Assembly: GCF_028640845.1 (NCBI RefSeq) | Contig: NC_080540.1 | Span: forward strand, 138,966,920-139,030,919 | Reading direction: 5' to 3' | Length of the DNA stretch: 64,000 nt | DNA from: Ahaetulla prasina | Taxonomy: Eukaryota; Chordata; Lepidosauria; Squamata; Colubridae | In this document: positions 34,579-45,164 of the stretch, one piece after another | Numbering within the stretch: position 1 is the first letter of the stretch | Layout of the letters: every line of letters starts with the position of its first letter | Position numbers and translations under genes: made by a program | Notes under the pieces: model-generated | The model's input: only the letters and a program-made list of their open reading frames with translations | Databases searched by the model: none | Told to the model about the DNA's origin: nothing

Positions 34579-35439
34579 TATGCAAATGGGATGAATCTGA
34601 GAAACAGCCCATGAAATAAATCAAGTGCATATTTGTTTGCTACAGAACAATGTTTATTTCCAGAGTGCAATGATGCTTTACACTAGTTTTACTCTGACCC
34701 CAGGCATATCCTAAAAATCAAGCATGGACATTAATTCAATCAGAATTTTGCTTCCATTTATAACAAATATTCAGCGAAACCATGTTGATCAGAATGGAGA
34801 CATTCTGAAGTTGGTGCCTGTACAACTTTTCATGATGAAGCAGGATCTTGCCTGAGTTCCAATCTTAAGCACGATACAGAATCTTTACCACTAGGATGCA
34901 GCAATATCGTGGAAACGTTAGCATTTTAATCACTTTCTTATATATCTACATAATTTAATATTTTTTTTAAAAAAGAAAGCTGTCTCATGCTGGAAAGAAA
35001 GAATTAAGCAAAAACACAGTCACTTGACCAGGATGAAGTTCCTCCTCCTATCTGTCCAATCACTGCCCTCCTGGATATTGTTGTAAATCAGAAAGATTTT
35101 AGGCTCAGCAACACCAATCCTCTAGCTATCTTCCCCTGCCTCTAGATGTCTCCTTTTGAAACAGTTACAGCTCACAAATAATAAGTAGTCATTTTGGTGA
35201 CAAAGGTCCTTTGTTCTCAAATGCTTTGGTACGTACGAGGTCAATTTTCCAAGGTTTTCCTTAATTGTATTTATTTATCTTCCAGATTCTTATGTCCTAT
35301 TGATATCTTTAATATTCCATAAATTTAAAACGGAGGGATTTGAGATATTCGCATAAAAAAACAGTTCAATAGTTTCTTTTGCTTTTTTCTCCTATTTCTT
35401 TAATTTCCAATATAATCCGTTAAGACTTCCAAGAATCTC

Positions 35440-37205
35440 CAAACCATTATTTAGTTGGAAAAAATTTATTTTCCTTTTCTTTATTTAAATGGGGCTCTGC
35501 TTCCATTCCAAGCCCTAGCTTCTGTCTTTCACTTCCTGAATGTGTATTCTCCAAATTTACTTTCACTTTCATTTGTTATTCAATTAGCCGCAAATCTACA
35601 AATTCTCTCCAAGGCTTGTGCCTATTCTTATTTTTTCTTCGTGAGATCATCACTCACCCGACTTCAACAATTTGTTTCTTGATGCTTCTTCCTCCTGCCC
35701 ATTCTTGTGGCCGCCGCAGCTTTGGTGCAGCTGCCATGATGGACTATGGCGCTGCATTCCTCCCCGCTGGGTCGGGGGAAAAGATCCGGAGCTATGGGGA
35801 GTTTGCCATCCCCCTGTTCGCTCCGGCGGCTCCCCCACTCTTCGCTGCCCCTTCGAGGCAGCTATGGTCCAATCCAAAGTTCGGATGGACCCCCTGGGTG
35901 GGCGGATATCAGCGCAAACTCCGGAGACATCGGGGTTTGCAACCGTCTCGCCCGCGATGCTGGCCACGCCTCTAACAGCTTTAGAAGAAAGTTTCAGATG
36001 GTGTGTCTTTGAACTATAGAAATTGAATTCCCTATTTAAACAAGAATCCAGAGGCAAAGAAAGTATGCAAGAATGGAATAGCAGACTATTCCCCATGGAG
36101 AGAGTTCTGAGGGTGTGGCCACACAACATTTTTTTGAAAGGAACTTATTATGGCTGCCTTTATAATTAGAGGCAGAGGAAAACAGCAAGAGTTGAATAGC
36201 TTTCTTGTGACTATTCCCATGAGGATTGATGTCGTTGGGACCACACAACAGTTTTAGAAGAGATTTCTAGATGGTGTGTCTTTGGATTATTGATTTAAGT
36301 GGAGAATTCCTTACTTAAGAAGAACCCAGAGGCAAAGAAAGAAAGTAAGTAAGAATGGAATAGTGGACTATTCCCACAGAGAAGGCGCTGCTGATGTTAG
36401 ACACATGACATTTTTTTGAACGGAACTAATGGCTGCTTTTAGAATTATGTTAAGAAATTTATTTTAGAAAATGTTAATATCTATATTAAAATATGAGTGA
36501 CAACTATGATAAAAATAATTGAGGTTTTGGGAAATGGAGGGAAAAATACTAGAATAAATTGGAATAAGAGGGAAATGAGTGTTATATTGAAGAAAAAAAA
36601 TTCTTTTTTTGTTTTTACAAATCAGTAAGGTAATGAAAGGATTTGATAAAACTTCTAAGGAAAGAGTTAATATTTTGGGGGAATAACTGGGGGAAATAAT
36701 TAGTGACTACCCTTGCAAATGTTAAATTTTCTGTTTGGTATTAAAATGGATTAGATGGAAAACTTTAAATATATGTTATTGATTTAGAAGCAGAGGAAGA
36801 CAAAGGGAAGAATGAAATTGTCTATGTGATCTCTGGGCAGTTTTAAGAAAGAGATTTTAGATAGGATGACCTCTGATTAGTAATATAGATATAAAGCTGA
36901 GAGTGGTGAAATTTTAAAACGTAAATAGAATTTATTAATGATGTTGAAGGGAATTAAGCATGGGGACTAGACTTCATTTAAATATTTTCCTGAATGGGTT
37001 GAATTTGATTTACTTCTCTAATCCGATTGTGTGCAAATAAGTAATTGAATTTAAAGAAGAAGAAGGAAAATACATTGTATTAGACTATAACTTAGGTGAA
37101 ACTTGATATGTTTAAAGATGTACCTGATCAATAATTTGTTCCCAATGATTTTTTTTATTATGTTTGTAAAAAAAATAAAAAAAAATTGACCAAAAAAAAG
37201 AAAGA
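35440..37205 (+). repeat. Orphan composite element, ~1.75 kb, A-rich 3' end
   Basis: A GC-rich, CpG-bearing segment (35700-35970) is followed by two ~260-bp diverged direct repeats (35985-36170, 36255-36445) sharing GATGGTGTGTCTTTG, CAGAGGCAAAGAAAG and ACATTTTTTTGAA. A weaker third piece is at 36845. An AT-rich region then ends in poly(A)-like sequence (37160-37205). ORFs over the GC part overlap in all frames and lack known motifs. It could be a non-autonomous LINE derivative with a promoter-like 5' part; boundaries are approximate. Confidence 0.5.
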
Positions 37206-37265
37206 AAAGATTTTAGGCTAAGGCCCATTCGTTCCATCAGGGTAAAAGGCAAGGAGGGAAAATAG

Positions 37266-37360
37266 CAAGACCAAGAGCACTTGCATATCGCTTCACAGTG
37301 CTTTACAGCCCTCTGTATGCAGTTTACAGAGTCAGCATATTGCCCCCAACAATCTGGAAA
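37266..37360 (-). mobile_element. Sauria SINE fragment, reversed
   Basis: GCACTTGCATATCGCTTCAC, AGTGCTTTACAGCCC and TTGCCCCCAACAATCTGG match the start of the 4503-4733 copy. Confidence 0.85.
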
Positions 37361-37811
37361 AATGAATGAAAGAATTCCTATCTCTGTAATGGTGCAATGA
37401 AATCCACAAAATGCTATTTTAAGGAGTCAGTCCATTGGTACAGACAGGATATCATCTCTGCTGATCGGCAATAATTCTGCAGGATATCAGAGCAGGCACT
37501 TTTTCGCCCGCCCAGGAAAAGCCAGCAATTAAACTATGGAGCTACTGTTCTTTCCAGTTAGCTTCAGAAGCCTGAAGGAAAAATCCCTTTGAACTTTCAA
37601 GACCTTCATTAGATCAAACAGCTTCTAACAGGAGACCTCAATCTCTTAAATATATTGACTTCATTTTCTGCATTTCTCAGTCAAGAGTCATCCTGAGTTG
37701 GGAACATGAGGAGAAGGACTTCCAGCTTGGAGAAGGCTGAAATCCACAGACTTTTCAATAGCTCCTTACTGGCAATGCATTTCTCTTGCTACGATGACCA
37801 TGCTGACTTAC

Positions 37812-38032
37812 CTATAATATTCTACATAGCTGACATCATTGGCAATCTTGGACAAGTCTACAGTGACATCACTCCACACAGGAAGCCCCGACAGCTGCAG
37901 CACAATATTGTCTGCCATCTGCTGCATGAATTTGAGCGTTTGTACATATTCACTGTGGGTTGCAAAGATTTCATTCAGGCGAGCCAAATGTTGCTCCAGA
38001 ACTATTTTCATCTGTGTCTTAGTTCCTGAGAC
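37812..38032 (-). CDS. TTYH2: TTYH2 coding exon (probable exon 4)
   Basis: A 221-nt exon, the longest in the window, starting in phase 0 after GACAG and leaving two bases before GTAAGT. It encodes 73 residues from VSGTKTQMK to SYVEYY, with the Arg that follows split across the junction. It forms the helical extracellular region before the third membrane segment. Conserved blocks with human TTYH2 include LEQHLARL, EIFA, QTLKF, QQMA and QLSGLPVW. At the position of human Arg164 this copy has His (codon 37955-37957), and the neighbouring human Arg-Gly-Asp becomes His-Ser-Glu. Confidence 0.97.
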
Positions 38033-38129
38033 CTGTCAAAAGACAATAAGCAGACCTATGAGAACCAGCAGGCAGAGAGCTTCAATTCACTTGGACAGCA
38101 GAATGAATAACCACAATGACCTTGACTTA

Positions 38130-38519
38130 TACAGGTAGTCCTCGACTTACGACAATTGAGCCCAAAATTTCTGTCGGTAAGTGAGAATTTGTTAAGTGTA
38201 TTTTGCCCCATTTTATGACCTTTCTTGCCACAGTTGTTACAGTGAATCGCCACAGATGTTAAGTTAGCAACACGATTGTTAAGTGAATCTGGTTTCCCCA
38301 TTGACATTGTTTCTCAGAATCACTGCAAAAAGTGATCACATGACCTTCAGACACAGCAATGGTCATCAATATGAACCAGTTGCCAAGCGTCTGAATTTTG
38401 ATCACATGATCACGGGGATGCTGCAAAGGTTGTAAAATGGTCATAAGTCACTTTTTTCAGTGCTGTTGTAACTTTGAACGGTCACTAACTGAACTGTTGT
38501 AAGCCGAGGACTACCTGTA
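38130..38519 (+). mobile_element. Palindromic-TIR MITE copy 4, complete (390 bp)
   Basis: Starts TACAGGTAGTCCTCGACTTA and ends GTAAGCCGAGGACTACCTGT then A, giving inverted termini of ~22 bp. It is flanked by TA on both sides, pointing to a TA target as in Tc1/mariner. The best reference copy for the family. Confidence 0.92.
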
Positions 38520-39130
38520 TATTGATCTGGATAGGCCAAGTCATCTTATGCAATCATCACCCCAAGAATAAAGATGACACAAAGGGGATGGTGACTAACT
38601 TTCTTCATTTATATATATTATAATCTAGAACAGCTTTCCTCAGGCTGATGTCTTCCAGATGCATTACATATCAATTCCCATAAATCCCCAGTGGAAAGGC
38701 TCTTCTCACAATAGTAGATAATGAAATTATCCTTCTCAAAAGCAAGTTAAATTAGCACCATGGGACTGGAATGAACCAAATCTATCCAGGCATCAGGGCC
38801 TGTTCACAGGCTCATCTTTCAGCTATCCTCCCATCTAATTTATTAAAGGCACATTGGGAAAGGAGACCCAGGAAGAAAGGAGGGGCAAAGCAGCTACAAA
38901 TGGACATGAAAATTGCTGGTCATTTGCCCACAGTTTCAGGTTCAGGTTATCTCCTTTGCTTTCCATGTAAAGGTGCAAGATAATTTTCTGCAATTCTGGT
39001 GCGTAAAGTAGAACTCCTAACATGCCAGGAAGTCATGTATTGAAAGGTACCATATTGTAGAAGGCCGGTTTGTGTTTTTTCCTCAACTGAAAAACAGAGT
39101 ATTTATGGAAGGAGTATTTTTGTATATACA

Positions 39131-39185
39131 GTGTGTGTGTGTGTGTGTGAGAGAGAAAGAGAGAGAGAGAGAGAGAGGGAGAGAT
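39131..39185. repeat. (GT)n(GA)n compound microsatellite
   Basis: GT run 39131-39149 passes directly into GA/GGGA units to about 39200. Confidence 0.95.
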
Positions 39186-39230
39186 GGAGAGAGAGATGGA
39201 GATCAATAATGGAGAAGGAAAGATCTAGAC

Positions 39231-39661
39231 CAGGGGTATCAAATTCAAGGCCCAGGGGCTGAATCCGGCCCGCGCAAAGCTTAGATCTGGCCCACTGGGC
39301 TGCCCTAGAAATAGAGAAGGACCAGCCCATGGCGCCTCTGCTAGTGTCCTTCGGGAGAAGGGCGGTATAAAAATTAAATTAAATAAATAAATAAATAAAT
39401 AGTGAAAATGGAGCTCGGGAAGGCCATCCGCAGCCCTCCCGAGCTCCGTTTTCACTGGCAGAGGGTTGCAGGAGGCCATCGCAGCCAAAAACAGCGCTCA
39501 GGAGCCTGTTTCCACTAGCAGAACGCTTGGGCCACCAGAGGCGCCCCCGAAATAAGTGAAGTCGAGCTGGCCACGCCCACCCTGGCCACGCCCAGCCCAG
39601 CCCCCTGAGGTCAAACACAACCCTGATGCGGCCCTCAATGAAATAGAGTTTGACACCTCTG
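39231..39661. mobile_element. hAT MITE with exact 8-bp TSD
   Basis: Flanked by ATCTAGAC on both sides (39223-39230 and 39662-39669). Ends CAGGGGTATCAAATTCAAGG and, complemented, CAGAGGTGTCAAACTCTATT are imperfect TIRs of the CAGGGGTGTCAAACT hAT group. The interior is GC-rich (GGCCACGCCCACC units). Contains a 53-bp L2 tail insertion. Confidence 0.93.
39347..39399 (+). mobile_element. 53-bp L2 tail insertion with 5-bp TSD
   Basis: TCCTTCGGGAGAAGGGCGGT then ATAAAAATTAAATTAAATAA is only the last bases of an L2 3' end, flanked by TAGTG (39342-39346 and 39400-39404). Confidence 0.8.
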
Positions 39662-40504
39662 ATCTAGACATACTGTACTCCTAATCATAATCATAATCTA
39701 TTCCTCAGATTATTAGTAGACCACCAGCATTCAGGAATGTAAACATAAAACAGAAGAGTCTCTCTGTGAGTGATGTGGGTGGTTTCTAAATTTGATATAT
39801 AAATATAGCATCAACCCAGAAAAATACAAATAAACAAGAATTTGTTTAGCACGATTTCACTAAAATGAGAATGAGAGTTACATTCTCCAATCTCATCACC
39901 TTGTGGTGCTCCTTGCTGCTCAGCTTATAAGCATTACTATTTAGTTGTGGCCCTCTGCCAAGAATTCCAGAGGTACTTCTAATTAGCCAGATACCACAGG
40001 TGATAGGCTACTTTTCCTGGGCATGATGCCACTTGAAATGCTCTAGCATTGCGTTCTTAGTTGCAGCAGGAAACTGCAAAGAGAGATGCTGGCAAAATGC
40101 CTGAGCTCTAGCAAGGCCTTGGAGAGGCTGGTGAAATTAGTCAATACAGGTACAGTTCTATAAGAAAGTACCTGCTCCCTTTCAGTTTTTCTGAACTGTT
40201 ATATTTTTTCTCCCCAACAAACATTCTCAGAATTCATATGTGTTCTACAAGGGTCAACCTGGGGAGGGGAAAAAAATCTCTCTTAGATAAAAGTGGTTGT
40301 GCCACTTCTAGTAACATTACCTGCAACCAAACACTTCTTCCAATTGGCGTTCTATCTCTCACATTAATGTTTGGAAATTATGGCTCACTCCTGTGTGGTG
40401 AATTGTTTAGATGCAGAAGTACCTCAAGGTTTTTGAGCATGATATAGTCATTTCAGGTCCTGCTGCTATATTTCTATGGGGCTTGGGTTGGATTTTTATT
40501 GGCC

Positions 40505-41668
40505 ATTCCAAGGCTATATATTTATTTAATTATTATTATTTGGAAAACGTATATTGCTGTCTACTGTCTCACCGCGACTCAAGGTGGCTCACAGGAAATA
40601 AAAACACAATGTAAAATAAATAAATAAAATATAAAAATCGTAAAATATTAAAAAAAAAACTTGCCCCCACCCCGGCGACAACACACACTCATACCAGCCA
40701 TTTAATGGGCTCCATCCCACTCTGGGTTCCTCAGACCCAATGGCAGAACCACATCATCAGGGCCTTCTGAAAGAGTGTCAGAGTGGGGGCCAGTCTAATT
40801 TCTGGAGGGATGATGTTCCAAAGGGAGGGAGCCATCACAGAGAAGGCCCTTTTTCTGTGTCTCACCAGATGTATCTCCTTAGGGGATGGGACCCACAACA
40901 TTCCTTGCCTCCACACTCTAGTAGGTTGGGTGGATGTGACTGGCAAGAGATGGTCCCTCAGGTGACCTGGTCCCAAGTCATGAAGGGCTTTAAAGGTGAA
41001 AACCAGCCCCTTGAATTGCATCTGGAAGCAAATCGTCAGGAGATGACACATATGCACACTGAGGCCTGTATAAAACCATGCGGGCTGCTGTATTTTGCAC
41101 CAACTGGAGGTTCCAGATGCCTTTCATTTACAGCCCCATGTAGAGTGTGTTACAATAGTCAAGATGGAAGGTGACTAGGGCATGAGTGACCATGAGTAGG
41201 GATTGTTGGTCCAGGAAAAGGTGTAACTGGCACACAACCTGCAGTTGCACAAAGGGTCTCCTGGCCACGACTGCCATCTGCTTTTCGAGCAGGAGTCGTG
41301 AGTCTAGGAGAACCCCAGATTATGCACTGGGGTAGTGCCACCCCATCCAATTCTCCCTGGACCAAAGAACACCAAACCAAGAGCTATTCGGTCTTACTGG
41401 AGTTCAGTTTCAACCCATTGTTCCCCATCCAGCTCCTAACAGCCTCCTGGCATTGAGAGAAGGAGGTCACGGCATTGCTTAACTCACCATGGGCTGAAAT
41501 ATATAACTGAGTATCATCAGCATATTGATGATATATCAGTCCATGATATATCACCCCAACGGCTTCCTGTAGATGTTGCAGAGAGTTGCAGAGAGAGTAC
41601 CGATCCCTGTGGCACCCCACAAAGCAGTGGGCGAGGGCTGGATCTCCTGCCTCCTATCAATACCGATC
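40505..41668 (-). mobile_element. L2-like LINE fragment, ~1.16 kb, diverged
   Basis: Minus-strand pieces read QYADDTQLYISAHGELSNAV and AVRSWMGNNGLKLNSSKTE (RT YADD motif), then FTFKALHDLGPGHLRDHLLP, SLWNIIPPEIRLAPTLTLFQ. The 3' tail is at 40505-40640. Frames are broken. An older subfamily than the copies at 24.5 and 56.3 kb. Confidence 0.9.
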
Positions 41669-41669
41669 A

Positions 41670-41890
41670 TTAGAATAGAATAAAAAAGTTGGAAGGGACC
41701 TTGGAGGTCTTCAACCCCCTGCTCAGGCAGGAAACTCTATATCTTTTCAGGTATAAATGGTTGTCCAATCTCTTCTTAAAAATTTCCAGAAGCATTCACA
41801 ACTTTTGGGGCAAGTTGTTCCACTGATTATTTAACTGTCAGGAAATTTCTCCTTAGTTCTTAGGTTGCTTCTCTCTTTGATTAGTTGTCC
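41670..41890 (-). mobile_element. CR1 3' end, reversed, abutting L2
   Basis: ATTAGAATAGAATAAAAAAG then TTGGAAGGGACCTTGG, then coding remnants matching CR1 C terminus. Directly adjacent to the 5' edge of the L2 fragment, so one probably inserted at the other's border. Confidence 0.85.
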
Positions 41891-41929
41891 TTCACCCATT
41901 CTTTTGTAAATTTACTTGTATGCTTGGGT

Positions 41930-42800
41930 CACTGACTTATTCACTTAATGGACAGATGGCCCGATATTATTCTGTAGAATTCTCTGAAACAAACCAAAAT
42001 GTATCCTTTCTTCAATAATGGTAAGTCATCTAGGCCCTGAAGCTGCATACCATCTCCAAACCATGACATTATTACCTCCGTGTTTGACAGATGAAATGTG
42101 GTTCTTCTTGTGGTGCATAATATTTGTCAGTCAGTCCTCTATTAGACATGAACACATCTGTGTAACTCAGAAGTTTTACTTTTGATATTTGTTCAAAGAA
42201 CATTTTGCCAGACATTTAGAGTCATCCATTGGGGTGGGGTGGGGGTTTCTGACAAACCTGAGATGAACCACACTGTTCTTCATAGTGACCAATAGCACTC
42301 AACATATTAAAACTATCATGAATCCTTTCACTCAGTGTTTCTCTGATAGTAGTCATTAACACTAAATTTAGCTAAGTTGAAAAATGCCTGCATATCTCTG
42401 AAATTCTTCAGGACATTTTTGGGAATTCCTGGACAATTTTAAGTTTTGCTCTTTGCCTGATTTTGACAGCCCCTTTAAGAAAGTGCACTATTGCCTCAAT
42501 TTTCCTCATTGCAAAATTGTTTCTGATTGTGAGTCTGGAGTCTCAACTCTTGAGAAATGGTTTTGAAATCTCTCCCCCCCATCCACATCAATAGGCAACA
42601 ATTTTGTTGAAATGGCAATCTTAACAGATTTCTTTTAGCGGGGCATGACTTACTTGAGACATCTGAGTGGTGACCTCTGTGACGAGGGAGCCAAAGTTAG
42701 TAGTGTATTTATTTAGGATTGAGCTGAGTCAAACCAGCACTGATTATTTAGTGAGATACACAATTGGTCTTAGTTATTCTTTAACTGAATTTACTGTTTC
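41930..42800 (-). pseudogene. Decayed Tc1-like transposase
   Basis: At about 42033-42093 the minus strand reads VKHGGNNVMVWRWYAASGP, the Tc1 transposase motif VKHGGGSVMVWGCFSASG. Surrounding sequence is AT-rich with stops in all frames; TIRs were not located, so limits are approximate. Confidence 0.65.
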
Positions 42801-43879
42801 CAGTGAACAATACTAGAACATCACATTTTTGGATAACTTTATGAAATAAATGAAACAAGGACCCTATGTTTGTCTTCTTCTTTCAGACTCCTTTTATATG
42901 TCATAGGGATCCACGTGAAGCTCTGATAACATTTGTTGGCAAAGATATGTAAAATTACAGAAAATCCCAAAGGGATCCTATAGCCGTACAGCAAAAGCAG
43001 GATGAGACAATTAGAAGGATGTTATATCACCATGGCTACATTCCCACTCACTCACTCATATCCTTTTGGCCCTCTCAATGCTTCTTTGTTCAACAGTCTT
43101 CCTCCCCCTTCTGTTTCAAGCAACCCTTCCTCAGACAATATGTTCCCATGGGTTATCTCAGCCCAAATCCTTACACTATGATCTCAGTTCCCTTCAACGG
43201 TAATAAAATAATTTCAGATAACTGCTCTGAAGTTAACCAGAGCCAAGCCATTTCTTGATAGCACAAAAGTCCATTTAGTCCATTTTACTGACTAACTAAA
43301 GTGAACATTTTCAATCTCAAATTCATATTTCTGACTTCCTGTTTTTGCAGCCGATATGCCTTCCGGAAAAAGGGAAACTATCGAACTTGCTTATATCCAA
43401 CAGAGACAGTATATGATGCAACCACCTCTTTCACATTATGCCATTCTGAAGTACAGATGATAGTAGCTTCAGGGAAAAATATAATGATAGACTGTGGATC
43501 TGTTGATATGAATCAATTCTTTGTCCAGTACTAACTGTCAGTTTCACCTCACCGAGAGGAATGAACCACTTAGGTAAAATTGCAGGAAATCTGTGAAAAC
43601 CATGTCGAAGAATTTCAGCAGCTGTAATGATTCAAGAGCAAGCCTTATTTAAGTAAAGGGTATTCAAACCCACTTAGATATAATTTTCCTTCCTGCACTC
43701 TTCTCAAGGGCTCTCTTTTTTTGTTCACGTTGGCGTGTCTTCATCTGCCCTTTATTTTACAACTGCCCAAATTGCTATCAACCTGGCTATGAAATAAGGC
43801 AATTCCTTGATCAAGTCTGCCAGCTTGATCAGACCAGTCAGAGAACATTTTCTTCAAGGCCCCAATCAGGGGGTAGTAT

Positions 43880-43955
43880 AGGATCTCCTGCTTGAGCAGG
43901 TGGCTGGACTAGAAGATCTCCAAAGTCTCTTCCAGCTCTGTTCTGATTGATCAAC
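43880..43955 (+). mobile_element. CR1 3' end scrap
   Basis: CCTGCTTGAGCAGGTGGCTG then GACTAGAAGATCTCC and TCTTCCAGCTCTG, a forward CR1 3' UTR. Confidence 0.75.
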
Positions 43956-44311
43956 AATAAATACCTGAAGGTGGACATTCTGTAGCATTCTTCTCCTATG
44001 GAATACTGGTGAGATGGCCACAATTCTTATCCAAAAGATCCAAAACTTGTCCAGAAATGTTAAGATCAAGCTTTCCTAGAGGGTCATTTGAGATTGATTT
44101 TAGATCCATCAATATAAAATTTCCAGAAGTTCTTAGCAGGAAAGCTAACCGTATGAAGTAGAAAAGAGATTTCAACAACAGTAGACCTCTTGGTATTAGC
44201 TATTCCAATGGATGACCATTCCAGTGGAATCTTATTCTCAGATAGCTGCTTCAACTTCCAGCATTCCATAAAACCTATCTAAGGCTGTTCCCCTCAGAAG
44301 AGATGCCTTAC

Positions 44312-44423
44312 CAGTGAATCAACCCCTGAGAGGGTGTGATTAGCATTATCAAGGGCGTAGATCAGCTGATAAATCCCATCGTTGGTTTCGCTGTTGCCAT
44401 AAAACCCAATGCCAACAGCCGCA
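44312..44423 (-). CDS. TTYH2: TTYH2 coding exon (probable exon 3)
   Basis: Begins one base into a codon after a TTTTTTTAG acceptor and ends in phase 0 at CTG before GTAAGG. It encodes 37 full residues, about 102-138 in human numbering. They begin AAVGIGFYGNSETNDG, covering the end of the second membrane segment and the start of the extracellular domain. The NSETND stretch, invariant in the TTYH2 sequence I recall, contains acidic residues reported to bind Ca2+ in tweety structures. NHT in DNANHTLSG is an N-glycosylation sequon also present in human. The incoming single T must complete a codon from an upstream exon, expected to be Cys. That exon was not found. Confidence 0.96.
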
Positions 44424-44596
44424 CTAAAAAAAGAGAGGAAATACAGAAATGTGAGTAAATAGAAAAAGTTACAAATCAGAGCCATTTGATAATAGCAGCA
44501 TCACTAAGTTTCAGACTGAAAATCATTAGAGTGTTCTATCTATTGAAAATATTTTTTTTAAAAAAACCCTTCAAATCTTTCCTATAATAGGGGTTG

Positions 44597-44660
44597 CTCT
44601 CTCTCTCTCTCTCTCCCCCCCTTCTCCTCCCCCCTCCCTCTTCCTCCCCCTTATTCTTAT
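44597..44660. repeat. (CT)n polypyrimidine tract
   Basis: CT repeats then C/T-only sequence, preceding a hAT remnant. Confidence 0.9.
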
Positions 44661-44689
44661 TCTGTGAAACAACTTGAATTTCTTTTTTT

Positions 44690-44808
44690 AGAACTGGCCT
44701 GTCAAAACTGACGGCCTGCGGAGACCAGGCAAACCTGGTCCGCAAAGGCAAAAAACGTCGATACATCACAATATGTCATGTGACACGATCGAGTTTGACA
44801 CCTGTGCT
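44690..44808. mobile_element. Right half of a hAT MITE
   Basis: Ends GATCGAGTTTGACACCTGTG, the right TIR of the CAGGGGTGTCAAACT group. The left end was not found. Confidence 0.6.
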
Positions 44809-45069
44809 TTAGAATAATAACAGCAGACTTTTGCTTTGGTTTTTTAAGCAGCAATGGGAATAAAGGCCTGATGACTCTGTGAAGTCCAATAAAGGGTTTC
44901 TATACACGAAGCTGATGAAGAATTTTCACAGATTCAGACTTCTTTACTTAATGAAATGTACTATTTCATTGTTTTTTTTTTAAAAAGCACATCATTTCTG
45001 ACTATTCTCTGAGTCTTTTATAAATAGTTGGGATTGGGAGTTGATTAACTCCTTTCATTTAGCCTAAGG

Positions 45070-45164
45070 CAGGGGTCTGCAAACTTGGCTCTTTTAAGAC
45101 TTGTGGACCAACTCCCAGAGTTGAAGTCCACAAGTCTTAAAAGAGCCAAGTTTGCAGAACTCTG
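45070..45164. mobile_element. 95-bp fold-back hAT element with 8-bp TSD
   Basis: Flanked by GCCTAAGG at 45062-45069 and 45165-45172. The element is almost entirely palindromic: CAGGGGTCTGCAAACTTGGC and the arm to GACTTGTGGAC recur as the complement, ending AGTTTGCAGAACTCTG. Confidence 0.92.

Larger units (their letters stand above)
31753..37811 (-). other. TTYH2: TTYH2 intron, 6.1 kb
   Basis: Between GTAAGT at 37811 and CCAG at 31753. Holds MITE copy 3, a LINE with (ATTCT)n tail, an orphan 1.75-kb element and a Sauria fragment. 31.8-32.45, 32.9-34.08 and 34.58-35.4 kb have no recognised feature. Confidence 0.9.
38033..44311 (-). other. TTYH2: TTYH2 intron, 6.3 kb
   Basis: Between GTAAGG at 44311 and GACAG at 38033. 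Holds MITE copy 4, a hAT MITE, L2 and CR1 pieces and a decayed Tc1 transposon. 38.55-39.1, 39.7-40.5 and 42.8-43.85 kb show no recognised feature. Confidence 0.9.
10880..44423 (-). other. TTYH2: TTYH2 gene, visible portion (12 coding exons)
   Basis: Minus-strand gene assembled from twelve exons at 44312-44423, 37812-38032, 31657-31752, 30391-30463, 29331-29400, 26049-26104, 24193-24285, 22574-22666, 22323-22465, 21172-21357, 17383-17461 and 10880-10960. Each internal exon has an AG acceptor and a GT donor, and phases join without a break to give 433 residues plus a stop. The protein aligns colinearly with human TTYH2 (534 aa) from about residue 102 to the end; I recalled the human sequence from memory. 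Tweety proteins are dimeric plasma-membrane glycoproteins with five membrane segments. Proposed roles are anion-channel activity and lipid handling, and the channel role is disputed. The four extracellular cysteines are all present. Exons for the first ~101 residues are not in the window. Confidence 0.95.

Noticed and set aside
35616..36129. Overlapping ORFs of 88-159 codons on both strands
   Set aside because: All frames are open because the segment is GC-rich; no splice context, conserved motif or consistent frame.
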